Assembly: GCF_009740285.1 (NCBI RefSeq)
Contig: NZ_CP046566.1
Coordinates: 1,294,501-1,358,500 of the forward strand
DNA: 64,000 nt
DNA from: Phnomibacter ginsenosidimutans
GTDB taxonomy: Bacteria; Bacteroidota; Bacteroidia; Chitinophagales; Chitinophagaceae
Direction: 5' to 3'
This document shows positions 1 through 9,371 of this stretch, piece by piece (within the stretch, counting starts at the first letter, position 1; each line of letters starts with the position of its first letter). A model generated the notes under the pieces. That model searched no databases and was not told the origin of the DNA. It saw only the letters and a list, made by a program, of their open reading frames with translations. The position numbers and the translations under genes are program-made.

Positions 1-960
1 AACCCACACCTGATGTTGCAAACCAGCCAGCGGGCCGAGTGCTTTGAAGTTGATTTTATTCCAGATGTACGGATTGAAAATGTACTTGGTGAAATACACT
101 GACACTGGAATATGGTAGAGATAAATACCATAGGAAATGCGGCCTAGGTACATCACCCAGCGCAGTTGTAAAAAGCGGTCGATGAATGTAAACTGAATGC
201 TTTGGTAGTAAATTTTTACCAACCAAAAAGTAGCGATGCAAGGTGCAATCACATACATCGACCGGTGCGGAATGGTCAGCGAAAGTATCAGCACCAAGAT
301 GCTAGCAGGCTCCAGCCATTTGATTTGCAACCAGCGATGCGGTACAGGATTTTTTTCGCAGAGCAAGGCTGCTAACCCGCCAAGTGCCAATGCATAGGCC
401 CTGGGAAACAAACCTAAATAGGTGTAGCCTTCACTCATGGGAAAAACCAGAAATACCATTTGCAACCAACCCAAGAAAATGATGCTTACTAATGCAGCGA
501 GTAACCATTTGAAACGATTGCGCAGCAGCAAAATGACAAAAGGCCAAATGATGTAAAACTGTTCTTCCACACACAACGACCATACATGTATGAAAGGAAT
601 GCCTTTGAGCCCGTGCTCCGCAATGGTATAGTTGAACGTATAGGTAGAGAGCGGTACAATGTATTTGTTGGCGGTGGGATCGCCGGTGAAATACAAGATG
701 CCAATCACCAAATAGTAAATCGGAAAAATACGCAGGGCCCTGCGGCCGATGAACTTTTTGTAAATGCTACCAATACTGCCACGGCTGTCGTAAATGATGC
801 GGGTGATGAGAAAGCCGCTTAACGCAAAAAACAATTCTACACCAAAGTAGCCCGCAGACATACGGTTGCCAATGGAGTAGGCAAAATGCTGCAGCAATAC
901 CAATGCAATGGCGATGAAACGAATACCGTCGAACTGTTTGATGTAGCGCATGCTGCTCAT
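1..960 (-). CDS. Acyltransferase 3 (OafA/YrhL-like) membrane protein, 3' end cut by window edge
   Basis: The frame is open from the ATG at 960 to base 1 with no stop, so the C-terminus lies outside the window; 320 codons are visible. The N-terminus reads MSSMRYIKQFDGIRFIAIAL followed by VLLQH, the usual first helix with the family histidine. A central HVWSLCVEEQFY segment matches the WSLxVEEQFY signature of acyltransferase 3 proteins. Several hydrophobic segments follow. The family transfers acyl groups, often O-acetyl, to surface sugars or lipids at the inner membrane; the acceptor here is unknown. The gene starts 43 bases after uvrA ends, so it may be read from the same transcript. A second family member lies at 47.0-48.1 kb. 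Confidence 0.9.
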   Translation of the reverse strand, partial: MSSMRYIKQFDGIRFIAIALVLLQHFAYSIGNRMSAGYFGVELFFALSGFLITRIIYDSRGSIGSIYKKFIGRRALRIFPIYYLVIGILYFTGDPTANKYIVPLSTYTFNYTIAEHGLKGIPFIHVWSLCVEEQFYIIWPFVILLLRNRFKWLLAALVSIIFLGWLQMVFLVFPMSEGYTYLGLFPRAYALALGGLAALLCEKNPVPHRWLQIKWLEPASILVLILSLTIPHRSMYVIAPCIATFWLVKIYYQSIQFTFIDRFLQLRWVMYLGRISYGIYLYHIPVSVYFTKYIFNPYIWNKINFKALGPLAGLQHQVWV

Positions 961-1003
961 AAATGGCGGCAAACTTACAGGAAATGCTTGTGCACCCTGT
1001 TGT

Positions 1004-3825
1004 TTACAAAAAACGACCCGTATGGCTATCCTTGCATTTCTTCAGGTCTTGCGGCAGGCCGGCAAATACCAAAGTACCACCGCCATCACCTGCTTCCGGG
1101 CCGAGGTCTATCACCCAATCAGCATGTTTGATGACATCGGTATTGTGTTCAATTACCAAAATGCTGTGGCCCTGTGCTATGAGTGCATGAAAAGAGTTGA
1201 GCAGTTTTTGAATGTCGTGAAAATGCAGGCCCGTAGTAGGTTCGTCAAAAATAAAGAGCACATGACCGGCGCTTTTTCCTTTGCCCAAAAAGCTGGCCAG
1301 TTTTACCCGCTGTGCTTCACCTCCACTCAGGGTGTCACTGCTTTGCCCAAGCTTTACATAGCCAAGGCCCACATCACTCAATGGTTGAATGGCAGCTAAG
1401 ATGGCTTTTTGATCGGCAAAAAAAGCAATGGCTTCATCCACACTCATTTCGAGTACATCGAAGATATTTTTTTCGAGATAGGTTACTTCCAGCACTTCGT
1501 CTTTAAAGCGTTGGCCTTTGCAGCTTTCGCATTGCAAATGCACATCGGCCAAAAACTGCATTTCTACAATTTGTTCGCCTTCGCCTTTGCAGGTATCGCA
1601 GCGGCCGCCATCTACGTTGAAGCTAAAGTGCTTGGGTTGAAAGCCGCGGATTTTACTGAGCGGTTGTGCGGCATACAAATCACGAATGGCATCCCATGCT
1701 TTTACATAAGTAACGGGGTTGCTGCGACTGCTTTTACCAATGGGGTTTTGATCCACCATTTCAATAGCGGTGATGCTATCGATATCGCCGCTAATTTTTT
1801 TATGTGCTCCTACTTTATCGCCGTATTCCCCTTTTATTTTTTGCAGGGCGGGATACAAAATTTGTTTGACCAATGTGGTTTTGCCACTGCCACTCACACC
1901 ACTCACCACTGTGAGTACACCCAGCGGAAAAGTCACGTCAATATTCTGCAGGTTGTTTTGCCGGGCACCTTCTACCGTAATGCTTTTCTTCCACTTGTGC
2001 AGCTTGGCCGGGCCGGTGATTTGCATAGCGCCATTCAGGTACTGGCCGGTCAGGCTTTTGGGGTTAGCTGTAAGTTCGGCATAGTTGCCGGCGGCTACCA
2101 CCTCGCCGCCCATGTGGCTGGCCAGTGGGCCCATGTCGATGATGTAATCGGCTTCCCGCATCATCATTTCATCGTGCTCTACCACCACCACCGTGTTGCC
2201 CAAGTCCCGCAGGTTTTTCAGCACCTGTATCAGGCGTTTGGTATCGCGGCTGTGCAGGCCAATGGAAGGTTCATCGAGTATGTACAACGAGTTGGTAAGG
2301 TTGCTGCCCAGCGAACGGGTAAGTTGTATGCGTTGGCTTTCACCACCGCTCAGCGTGTTAGCCAAGCGGTTGAGGGTAAGATACCCAAGACCTACATCCA
2401 TCATGGTTTGCAGGCGTACTTCCAGCTCCATCAGTAGGCGTTTGCCCACTTCAGCATCGTATTCACTCAGGCGGAGTTGTGCAAACCACTGCTGCAAATC
2501 ACGGATGGGCATTTCACAAAGTTCGCCAATGTGTTTGCCGCCAATTTTTACATACAAGGCTTCTTTGCGCAGCCGGTAGCCACCGCATTCGTGACATTGG
2601 GTGCGGCCACGGTAGCGGCTTAGCAGCACCCGGTATTGTACTTTGTAGAGGTTTTGTTCTACCTCTTTGAAAAAAGCATTGAGGCCATCAAAATAGGCGT
2701 TGCCCGTCCACAGCAGTTTGTATTCGGCAGGTGACAAATCATGCACCGGTTTGTGAATGGGAAAATTAGAAGACTTGGCCGCCCGTACGAGTGCCTTGTT
2801 CCATTCGCCCAGTTTTTCGCCACGCCAGGGGGCAATGGCACCCTCGTATACACTCAGGCGTTTGTCGGGTATCACCAGGTCGGGGTCAATGCCCAGCACT
2901 TGTCCAAAACCCTCGCAGGTAGGACAGGCACCAAAAGGATTGTTGAAAGAAAACAGGTTGGGTACGGGTTCTTCAAACTGCATGTCATCCAGCTCAAAAC
3001 GGTTGCTGAACGAGAGCATTTTGCTGCTGTTGATTTCCAGCTGGCAGCTGCCTTCGCCTTCGTAAAAAGCCGTATCCACCGAATCGGAAATGCGATGCAA
3101 ATCGTCTTCATCAAAATCCCGAATCACCAGCCGGTCCACCAACACATAGCCAGGCGTTTTGGCCGTCATCTTTTTATCAAAAGCGGCAATTTCAGTATCG
3201 TCTTCCAGCAGGTCTTCTATGCGTAGGGTTTCGCCTTTTACATATACCCGTGTAAAACCCTTTTGCAGTAAAATATTCAGTTCTTCCTTGGTGTTGCGGT
3301 TAGCATGTTTTTTAAACGCCACCAGCAGTAATACTTTATCGCCTTCGGGCAATGCTTTGATGCTGTTAATGACGTCGGTTACGTCGTCTTTTTCACCTCG
3401 CGGCCGCTTACTGGTGAAATGGTGTGGCCAATGCGGGCATACAACAGGCGGAGGTAATCGTACATTTCCGTCATGCTGCCCACGGTACTGCGGGGCGTAC
3501 GGGTGATGACTTTTTGCTCAATGGCAATGGCAGGGCAAAGGCCCTTGATGTAATCCACATCGGGCTTGTTCATCCGCTGCATAAACTGGCGGGCATAGGC
3601 ACTCAGGCTTTCGGCATAGCGGCGCTGGCCTTCGGCAAAAAGGGTGTCGATAGTAAGGGATGATTTGCCTGACCCGGAAACGCCGGTTACCACCACCAGT
3701 TTGTTGCGGGGGATGGCCACATCCACATTTTTCAGGTTGTGGGTACGGGCACCTTTTATGAAAATATGATCGGCAGGTTCGATGGCGGTTTCAGCGGGCT
3801 TTTTTCCCTTTTGTGACACTTTCAT
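1004..3825 (-). CDS. uvrA: Excinuclease ABC subunit A, with apparent one-base deletion
   Basis: UvrA is the damage-recognition ATPase of nucleotide excision repair. Both ABC modules are present: Walker [10 protein letters not shown] near the N-terminus, GVSGSGKTT in the second half, and two LSGGE signatures. The frame breaks at a T5 run on the plus strand (3389-3393). As written it reads GREVKKTT-stop; one more base gives [24 protein letters not shown] and joins the downstream frame. The repaired protein is 940 residues, a normal UvrA length. The first CxxC of zinc finger 1 is absent: the stretch before [16 protein letters not shown] has no cysteine, which I recall as common in Bacteroidota UvrA proteins. 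Start: ATG at 3825, [10 protein letters not shown]. Confidence 0.95.
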
Positions 3826-4069
3826 GCGGTATTTGCGTATAAATTCTTTAGCTTGCTCTCAAATCGGTGTCGAAACAATAACGCCCCGGCCGGTTAGCAA
3901 CTTCGAAGATAATTCTAACAGACGGGCTGTTTTTTTTGTTTTAGCATATTTTTTGCAGCACCAATAAAATACCTGGCTGGGTTACGCACTATTTTCATTC
4001 TTTACCAAAAAGCATTTGCCTATCGCAATCATTTCTACTCTACTTTCTATTCACCACTTAAAGGGAGAA

Positions 4070-4654
4070 ATGATGCTTTCTTACGCTAATCGTTCCGATT
4101 CGCAGCTGATACACGCCTATCACAATGGCGATGGTTTTGCCTTGGAAGAACTTGTCAGCCGGCACAAAGACAGGGTGTACACCTCTATTTTATTTCTGGT
4201 AAAAGACAAATACCTCGCCGAGGATTTGTTTCAGGATGTGTTCATCAAAATCATTGACACCATCCGGCAAAACCGATACAACGATGAAGGCAAATTCATT
4301 AGTTGGGCCATGCGCATTGCCCACAACTTGTGTGTCGATCATTTCCGCAGGGTAAAGCGTAGCCCCACAATGATTAATGGCGACGGTAAAGATGTGTTTG
4401 ACTGGCTGCATTTTTCAGATGAAACTGCTGAGAGTAACATGATGCGCCGCCAAAGTCACGACCGGGTGCAGCGGATGCTGGAGCAATTGCCTGAAGAACA
4501 AAAGGAAGTGATTGTATTGCGCCACTACGGCAACCTTAGTTTTAAGGAAATTGCAGAGATCACCAACTGCAGTATCAACACTGCTTTGGGCAGAATGCGT
4601 TATGGCCTCATCAACCTGCGCAAACTGATGACGGAGAAGCAAATTTCTTTATAA
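4070..4654 (+). CDS. RNA polymerase sigma factor, ECF (sigma-70 family) type
   Basis: A 194-residue protein from the ATG at 4070, preceded by an AGGGAGAA ribosome binding site; a second ATG follows at once. Region 2 is visible as LVSRHKDRVYTSILFLVKDK, then LFQDVFIKI, WAMRIAHNLCVDHFRR. Region 4 is visible as LPEEQKEVIVLRHYGNLSFK with the helix-turn-helix EIAEITNCSINTALGRMRYG. This two-region layout without region 1 or 3 is the ECF type. No anti-sigma gene adjoins: the next gene is convergent beyond a terminator. In Bacteroidota such solitary ECF factors are common; its regulon cannot be told from the window. The gene diverges from uvrA across about 240 bases. Confidence 0.9.
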   Translation: MMLSYANRSDSQLIHAYHNGDGFALEELVSRHKDRVYTSILFLVKDKYLAEDLFQDVFIKIIDTIRQNRYNDEGKFISWAMRIAHNLCVDHFRRVKRSPTMINGDGKDVFDWLHFSDETAESNMMRRQSHDRVQRMLEQLPEEQKEVIVLRHYGNLSFKEIAEITNCSINTALGRMRYGLINLRKLMTEKQISL

Positions 4655-4740
4655 ACATTGGTGATAAAATGTGCCCGATTTTGAGGTTTTGTAAACATCA
4701 TTTCGGTGTAACATTGCATTACAAAATTCGCAGTTAGTTA

Positions 4741-4838
4741 TTGACAGACATACTTGTCGCTCTGCAGTTCCAACTGCAGTATTTAGGCTTAACGATTCGC
4801 CTGTCATAGTAAAGCGGATGGCTATTGCAGAGTGACAA
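4741..4838. repeat. Interlocking inverted repeats downstream of the sigma factor gene
   Basis: Three inverted repeats overlap here. CTGCAGTT (4762-4769) and AACTGCAG (4772-4779) form a perfect 8-base stem with a two-base gap. TTGTCGCTCTGCAG (4754-4767) pairs with TTGCAGAGTGACAA (4825-4838) at 12 of 14 positions. TGACAG (4742-4747) pairs with CTGTCA (4801-4806). The arms are mutually exclusive in part, so alternative folds are possible. The stretch lies between the sigma factor stop and the shared terminator. It could be a 3' UTR structure, a small RNA or a protein-binding site; nothing decides between these. Confidence 0.4.
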
Positions 4839-4870
4839 CCAAATTGGCTTACAATTTTTGTATAGCACTA

Positions 4871-4895
4871 AAAACCCCGGAAAGTCCGGGGTTTT
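4871..4895. terminator. Bidirectional intrinsic terminator
   Basis: AAAACCCCGGA (4871-4881), loop AAG, TCCGGGGTTTT (4885-4895) is a perfect 11-base stem with A and T tracts on both sides. It sits between the convergent ends of the sigma factor gene and the dsbD-like gene and can serve both. Confidence 0.9.
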
Positions 4896-4904
4896 TCTTT
4901 GTTG

Positions 4905-6857
4905 TTATTTTTTGTCGGTGAAAAGTTTTTTCACTTTGTCCAGATGCGCCAAAAAGCCCGGTATACTTGGGTTGTAGCCATATCCTTCGGGAGTGAGTAG
5001 CTTACCTTCTGTATCAACAAACACATAGTAAGGCTGTGCATTATTGTTGGTGAGAGCAACTTCAAAGTCGAGGTTTTTTTCGCCCATGCGTTTCAATACT
5101 TTGCCATCCAGCTTGGAAGTGGTCCATTCATTTTCAGGCAATTGAAACTTGTCATCTACATACAAAGACACTACTACAAAATCATTTTGCAACCGTTGCA
5201 TTACTTCCGGATTGCTCAGCACTTCCCGTTCCATTTTGCGACAGTTGGCGCAGCTGTGTCCGGTGAAATCTATCATCAATGGTTTGTTGAGTGCTTTGGC
5301 TGCTGCCAGTGCTTCATCGTAATCAAAAAAGCTGTTGACGCCGGGTATCTCCGATTCGAGTAAGTCAGTATATTTTTTAGGCTGCGGACCAGTAGGTAAC
5401 GTAGCTGTATTGCTGCTGTTGACATTGCCGGCAGCCAGTTTAAAATCTTGTGTTTTCATTTCGGGCAGCCAGGCACTGATGCCATTGAGCGGCGCCCCCC
5501 ACAAACCCGGTATCATGTACACAGTAAACGATAGTGAAGCAATGGCAAAAAACAAACGGGTAACCGAGAGGTAAGGTTGACCGTAATCGTTTTTCGGCAG
5601 CTCATTATCGTGGTGAAACTTGAGTTTGCCTAACAGGTACAAACCGAGCAAACCAAAAATCACAATCCAGAGGCTGAGGTACACTTCGCGGTCGAGGATG
5701 CCCCAGTGATAAGCCAAATCGGCGCTGCTGAAAAACTTGAGGGCCAGTGCCAGTTCAATAAAACCCAATGATACTTTAATGGTATTGAGCCAGTCGCCGC
5801 TTTTTGCCATATTATTCAGCAGGCTGGGGAAGATGGTAAACACAGCAAACGGCAGCGACAATGCCAGCGAAAAGGCAAAGAAACCCACCAGTGGCGCCCA
5901 AAAACTGCCCTTGGCTATGAGCACCGTAAGGGCACCAATAAACGGCACCGTACAGCTAAACGACACTATCACCAACGTGAGGGCCAAAAAGAAAATACCG
6001 CTGTAACTGTTGAGTCCACTTTTGCTGTCGATTTTATTGCTCCAACTGGCGGGCAATGTTATTTCAAAAGCACCCAGGAAGGAGATACCGAATATCATGA
6101 AGAGCACAAACACACCCACGTTGAACCAGGCGGAGCTGGCCATTTCGTTGAGGGCGCCTTTGCCAAACACAACCGTAATCAGAAAACCGATGAGGGTAAA
6201 AATACCAATGATGGAGCCGGTGTACACAGCTGCATTTTTAATGCCTTGCTTGCGGGTTTTGCTCCGCTTGGTAAAGAAACTTACCGTTACTGGCACCATG
6301 GCGTAAATACAAGGCATGATGAAGGCACCCAAACCTGCCAGGAAGCCTTCGAGGAAAATTTGCCACATGGATTTTTCTTCTTCTGTGCCGGTGGCTGCAG
6401 CTGAAGCTGCATCGCTGCCGGCAGGAATACTAGCGGTAAAAGGGTATTCGCCATTTGGAAATTCATCGCCCTTTATGCCCAGCCACACCAGTTTGCCGGA
6501 TACAGATCCGGTTTCGGCATTTACCCGAAGGGGCAAGCGAAATTCCACAGAATCTTGGTACACACGGTAGCTGCCGCCACTGCCGTCGGGCAAGGTTTGC
6601 AGCTGTCCGTTTTCAGTGATGATAGCACCGGAAACCAGCAGGGTAGCACTGCTGCTATCGAGCACAATGCTGCTGATGAGCGGGTCGTCGGCCGAGGCGG
6701 CTTGGCTGGTAAACAGCGCCATCGAATCTTTCATCAATGCTTTGATGATGAGCACAGCGCTGGTATCGCTGGTGCGTTGTACGCTGCTGCTAAACTGCAC
6801 GGGTTCCTGCTGTGCCAGGGCAGGCAACACGGCCAGCCACAGCAGCAGGGCGAACAT
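4905..6857 (-). CDS. dsbD: Thiol:disulfide interchange protein, DsbD-like
   Basis: This 650-residue protein should carry electrons from cytoplasmic thioredoxin across the inner membrane to periplasmic thiols. A signal peptide ends near ALAQQEP. A beta-rich N-terminal domain of about 130 residues follows. Then come eight or so hydrophobic helices, with the redox cysteines of the membrane part visible in AFIMPCIYAMVP and VSFSCTVPFIGAL. The C-terminal thioredoxin domain has FTGHSCANCRKMEREV near residue 535 (active site CANC). The N-terminal domain contains no cysteine at all, unlike E. coli DsbD. The gene lies 33 bases after the small DsbD N-domain protein, which has the cysteine pair; the two are probably one operon and one relay. 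Confidence 0.93.
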   Translation of the reverse strand: MFALLLWLAVLPALAQQEPVQFSSSVQRTSDTSAVLIIKALMKDSMALFTSQAASADDPLISSIVLDSSSATLLVSGAIITENGQLQTLPDGSGGSYRVYQDSVEFRLPLRVNAETGSVSGKLVWLGIKGDEFPNGEYPFTASIPAGSDAASAAATGTEEEKSMWQIFLEGFLAGLGAFIMPCIYAMVPVTVSFFTKRSKTRKQGIKNAAVYTGSIIGIFTLIGFLITVVFGKGALNEMASSAWFNVGVFVLFMIFGISFLGAFEITLPASWSNKIDSKSGLNSYSGIFFLALTLVIVSFSCTVPFIGALTVLIAKGSFWAPLVGFFAFSLALSLPFAVFTIFPSLLNNMAKSGDWLNTIKVSLGFIELALALKFFSSADLAYHWGILDREVYLSLWIVIFGLLGLYLLGKLKFHHDNELPKNDYGQPYLSVTRLFFAIASLSFTVYMIPGLWGAPLNGISAWLPEMKTQDFKLAAGNVNSSNTATLPTGPQPKKYTDLLESEIPGVNSFFDYDEALAAAKALNKPLMIDFTGHSCANCRKMEREVLSNPEVMQRLQNDFVVVSLYVDDKFQLPENEWTTSKLDGKVLKRMGEKNLDFEVALTNNNAQPYYVFVDTEGKLLTPEGYGYNPSIPGFLAHLDKVKKLFTDKK

Positions 6858-6890
6858 AATTTTTTCATACTCAAGAGAGCTTACCGAAGA

Positions 6891-7352
6891 TTATTGCAAT
6901 GCAATGGTGAAAGGCTTTTCCGTAGGGGGCAGGCACTGCTTATCGTCGCAGGCCATGTATTCTACTGTGCCGGAAAACGATGTTTTCAGCGGCTTTTTGA
7001 GTTTTACTACCTGCACAAAGTCGACAGTTTTTTCATAAAACTTCACCATTTCAGCAGTACTGGGGTCGCGGAGCGTAACGGCTTTGCCCACCACTTTTAC
7101 CTTACCCTGCGGGGTGGCCAGCGGATTGCTTTTGAGCACAATACTGGTGGCTACGCCAATATCGGCGCTGTGGTCGATGGTATAAATATGCCATCCCGGC
7201 TCGATGCTGGCCGTAAGGTGCAGCTCGTAGGTAGTGGCATCAATTTTTTTGGCAGAAAAGGTCCACTTTACCGGATTTTTTACCTGGCTCATGGCCATGC
7301 TGCTCAGCAAAAGGGCTGTCAATAAAGAGAAGAATTGCTTCATGGTCTTCAA
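6891..7352 (-). CDS. Stand-alone DsbD alpha-domain-like protein
   Basis: A 153-residue secreted protein with a signal peptide (LLTALLLSSMAMSQ) and one domain like the N-terminal (alpha) domain of DsbD. The diagnostic motif is YMACDDKQCLPP near the C-terminus: the cysteine pair plus CLPP matches the catalytic motif of DsbD-alpha. The N-terminal half has the usual PGWHIYT segment. It is immediately upstream of the dsbD-like gene, whose own N-domain lacks cysteines. I infer that this protein takes electrons from the membrane partner and hands them to periplasmic clients. In databases the family appears as disulphide bond corrector DsbC_N. Start is ATG at 7352 (MKTMKQFF) or 7343. Confidence 0.85.
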   Translation of the reverse strand: MKTMKQFFSLLTALLLSSMAMSQVKNPVKWTFSAKKIDATTYELHLTASIEPGWHIYTIDHSADIGVATSIVLKSNPLATPQGKVKVVGKAVTLRDPSTAEMVKFYEKTVDFVQVVKLKKPLKTSFSGTVEYMACDDKQCLPPTEKPFTIALQ

Positions 7353-7496
7353 TTAAGTATAGGTATAGCAACAACGAATGGCGGTTGTGGTTGCAATGAT
7401 AACCAAACCCTTGCATGCACAAGGCGACTTAGGGCACAAGGGCCCGCCAATTAGCAAAATGTTTAGGCAAATCAGCCTCAGGCTGAGGGTAACGAT

Positions 7497-8159
7497 TTAA
7501 GAAACGAGGCCCAGCTCACGAAACACCTGAACGCCGTCGGTATTGCCAAGAGCATTGCTGCAGGCACGTTCTGGGTGAGGCATCATGCCAAATACATTGC
7601 GGCTGCTGTTGCAAATGCCGGCAATATTACGGGTGGCGCCATTGGGGTTGGCCTCGCCGTTTACTTCACCTTCGGGAGTGGCGTAGCGATAAATCACCTG
7701 TTGGTTGGCTTCGAGGCTATCTAATGTGGCGTCGTCAGCAAAATAGCGGCCCTCACCATGGGCAATTGGAATTTGCAGGCCCTTGGTATTGGCACCGTTG
7801 AGGTACACGTTTTTACAAATAAATTGTTGATTGGCATTGCGGAGCAATACGCCGGGCAGCAGGCCGGCTTCGCACAAAATCTGAAAGCCGTTGCACACAC
7901 CCAGCACTTTGCCGCCTTTGTTGGCAAACTCAATCACACTTTGCATCATGGGGCTAAAGCGGGCAATGGCACCACAGCGCAGGTAATCACCGTAGCTGAA
8001 ACCGCCGGGCAGTACAATGCAGTCGTCGGTGGTAAACATGCTCAGGTCTTTGTCTTTGTGCCACAGCATGATTACTTCCTGGCCCAAATCGTACGCCAGT
8101 GCATCGTGCATATCTCTGTCGCAATTAGAGCCGGGGAAAACAACTACACCAAATTTCAT
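7497..8159 (-). CDS. purQ: Phosphoribosylformylglycinamidine synthase subunit PurQ
   Basis: The glutaminase subunit of FGAM synthase, step four of purine biosynthesis; it releases ammonia from glutamine for PurL. The 220-residue protein has the class I glutamine amidotransferase elements: N-terminal [32 protein letters not shown], the nucleophile in [11 protein letters not shown], and the C-terminal HPE in MMPHPERA. Length and motifs are complete. This is the three-subunit form, so separate purL and purS genes are expected elsewhere. A TATCTTCG sequence on the minus strand just upstream of the ATG may be part of the promoter, but the -33 partner is not clear. Confidence 0.97.
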   Translation of the reverse strand: MKFGVVVFPGSNCDRDMHDALAYDLGQEVIMLWHKDKDLSMFTTDDCIVLPGGFSYGDYLRCGAIARFSPMMQSVIEFANKGGKVLGVCNGFQILCEAGLLPGVLLRNANQQFICKNVYLNGANTKGLQIPIAHGEGRYFADDATLDSLEANQQVIYRYATPEGEVNGEANPNGATRNIAGICNSSRNVFGMMPHPERACSNALGNTDGVQVFRELGLVS

Positions 8160-8292
8160 GGATTGTGATTTTGATTGAGGCCGCGAAGATAAAGGTTTGC
8201 TGGTTTAGGCAGGGTAAGTTCAACCGTTCAAGTGTACACAAGTTCGAAAGTTTGGAGACCATGTATGGCTGAAGAATCAGCAATCCCTTTCC

Positions 8293-9282
8293 TTACATCA
8301 CGCCGCTTTTCCAGCCCCAGCCTACTATGGCTACCACTATAATCAGCAGCCAGAAAAAGAGGAGCTGCCCGATTCCTTTGCCTTCGCTGGCAAATGAATT
8401 GGCCATAAGGCAGCCGGCAGGAAAAGCCAATAGTGCCAGCATACCTGCCATGTGCTGATGCGGAAAAAATAAGCCGGGCATAGCCAGCAAGCCCATCATG
8501 AGCAGGCTGTACCAGTTTTTGCGGCCCTGTATTACCATGCGGCGGGTTTGCTGTTGCCATGCGGCAAAGCTTACCAAAAACCAGAGCGTGGCCATTCCCA
8601 CAGCCAGCCACCAGTACCAGGAAATATTATTGGCCAATACCGCTTTTCCGATAGAAGGCAGGTGCTGTTGCGGGTGCCAGTTATCGGTCAGAAATTCGAT
8701 GGCCAGCACAAAGTAGGCCGGGGTGAGCATAGCCGCTAATAGCAGTACCCACTCTGCCAGCCGGAAAGGCCGCATAAATGCCAGCACGATAAAACAGCCG
8801 GGCAGCCACCACACAAATGGATGGTATAACAGGTATGCCATACCTGCCAGCAGGCCGGCATTCATGATATTGGTGCGTGGATGCTCTGACTGATACAAGC
8901 GGGTGAGGCTGGCAAAAACGCCAATGAGCATGGGCAAAACCAGCAACGCAGGGAGCGCCAGATTAGACACAGGAAATAGCGAGGAGAAAAGCAACATGGC
9001 AGTAGGTACCAGTACATGTCGCTGATTGAACATGCGGCGGTTGCCGGTTACAAACCCTGCATAAATGACCGAGGCCATGAGGGCGATGATGCCCACTACC
9101 CGTATGAATCCGTTGTTTAATGCAGCGCTATGTGCATTGAGCCATTGCGATAGCAAACCGCCATCCGCCACAAAGGCTGGTGTTTGTGCGGGTGCTGAAA
9201 AATAGCCCACTTTGAGCAGGATGGCCAGCAATAACAAGGCAGGAACCTGTAGCGAACTTCTTTCTTTGAAATACCCAATCAC
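8293..9282 (-). CDS. DUF6427-family integral membrane protein
   Basis: A 329-residue, highly hydrophobic protein with roughly nine or ten membrane segments and short loops. It begins MIGYFKERSSLQVPALLLLA. The gene order and the overall pattern (an N-terminal helix, YLLYHPFVWWLPGCFIVL in the middle, a C-terminal helix pair) resemble the Bacteroidota-restricted DUF6427 family. No catalytic motif can be seen and the function is unknown. It is read away from the unknown secreted protein gene at 9.4-10.9 kb and toward purQ. The family name rests on recognition of the pattern, not on a search. Confidence 0.75.
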   Translation of the reverse strand: MIGYFKERSSLQVPALLLLAILLKVGYFSAPAQTPAFVADGGLLSQWLNAHSAALNNGFIRVVGIIALMASVIYAGFVTGNRRMFNQRHVLVPTAMLLFSSLFPVSNLALPALLVLPMLIGVFASLTRLYQSEHPRTNIMNAGLLAGMAYLLYHPFVWWLPGCFIVLAFMRPFRLAEWVLLLAAMLTPAYFVLAIEFLTDNWHPQQHLPSIGKAVLANNISWYWWLAVGMATLWFLVSFAAWQQQTRRMVIQGRKNWYSLLMMGLLAMPGLFFPHQHMAGMLALLAFPAGCLMANSFASEGKGIGQLLFFWLLIIVVAIVGWGWKSGVM

Positions 9283-9371
9283 AAATGCAGCGGTTTTTTG
9301 AAGATGGCCACAAATGTAGGCATTGCGCTACAGGCGCCAACAGTCTTTTAGCTCAGGATAAATAGCGTTGC

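Noticed and set aside
1409-2437. 342-codon plus-strand open frame opposite uvrA
   Set aside because: It lies wholly within uvrA on the other strand, its product has no family features and the composition is that of a mirror frame.
6555-7325. 256-codon plus-strand open frame opposite dsbD and the alpha-domain gene
   Set aside because: It is a shadow of two well-supported minus-strand genes.
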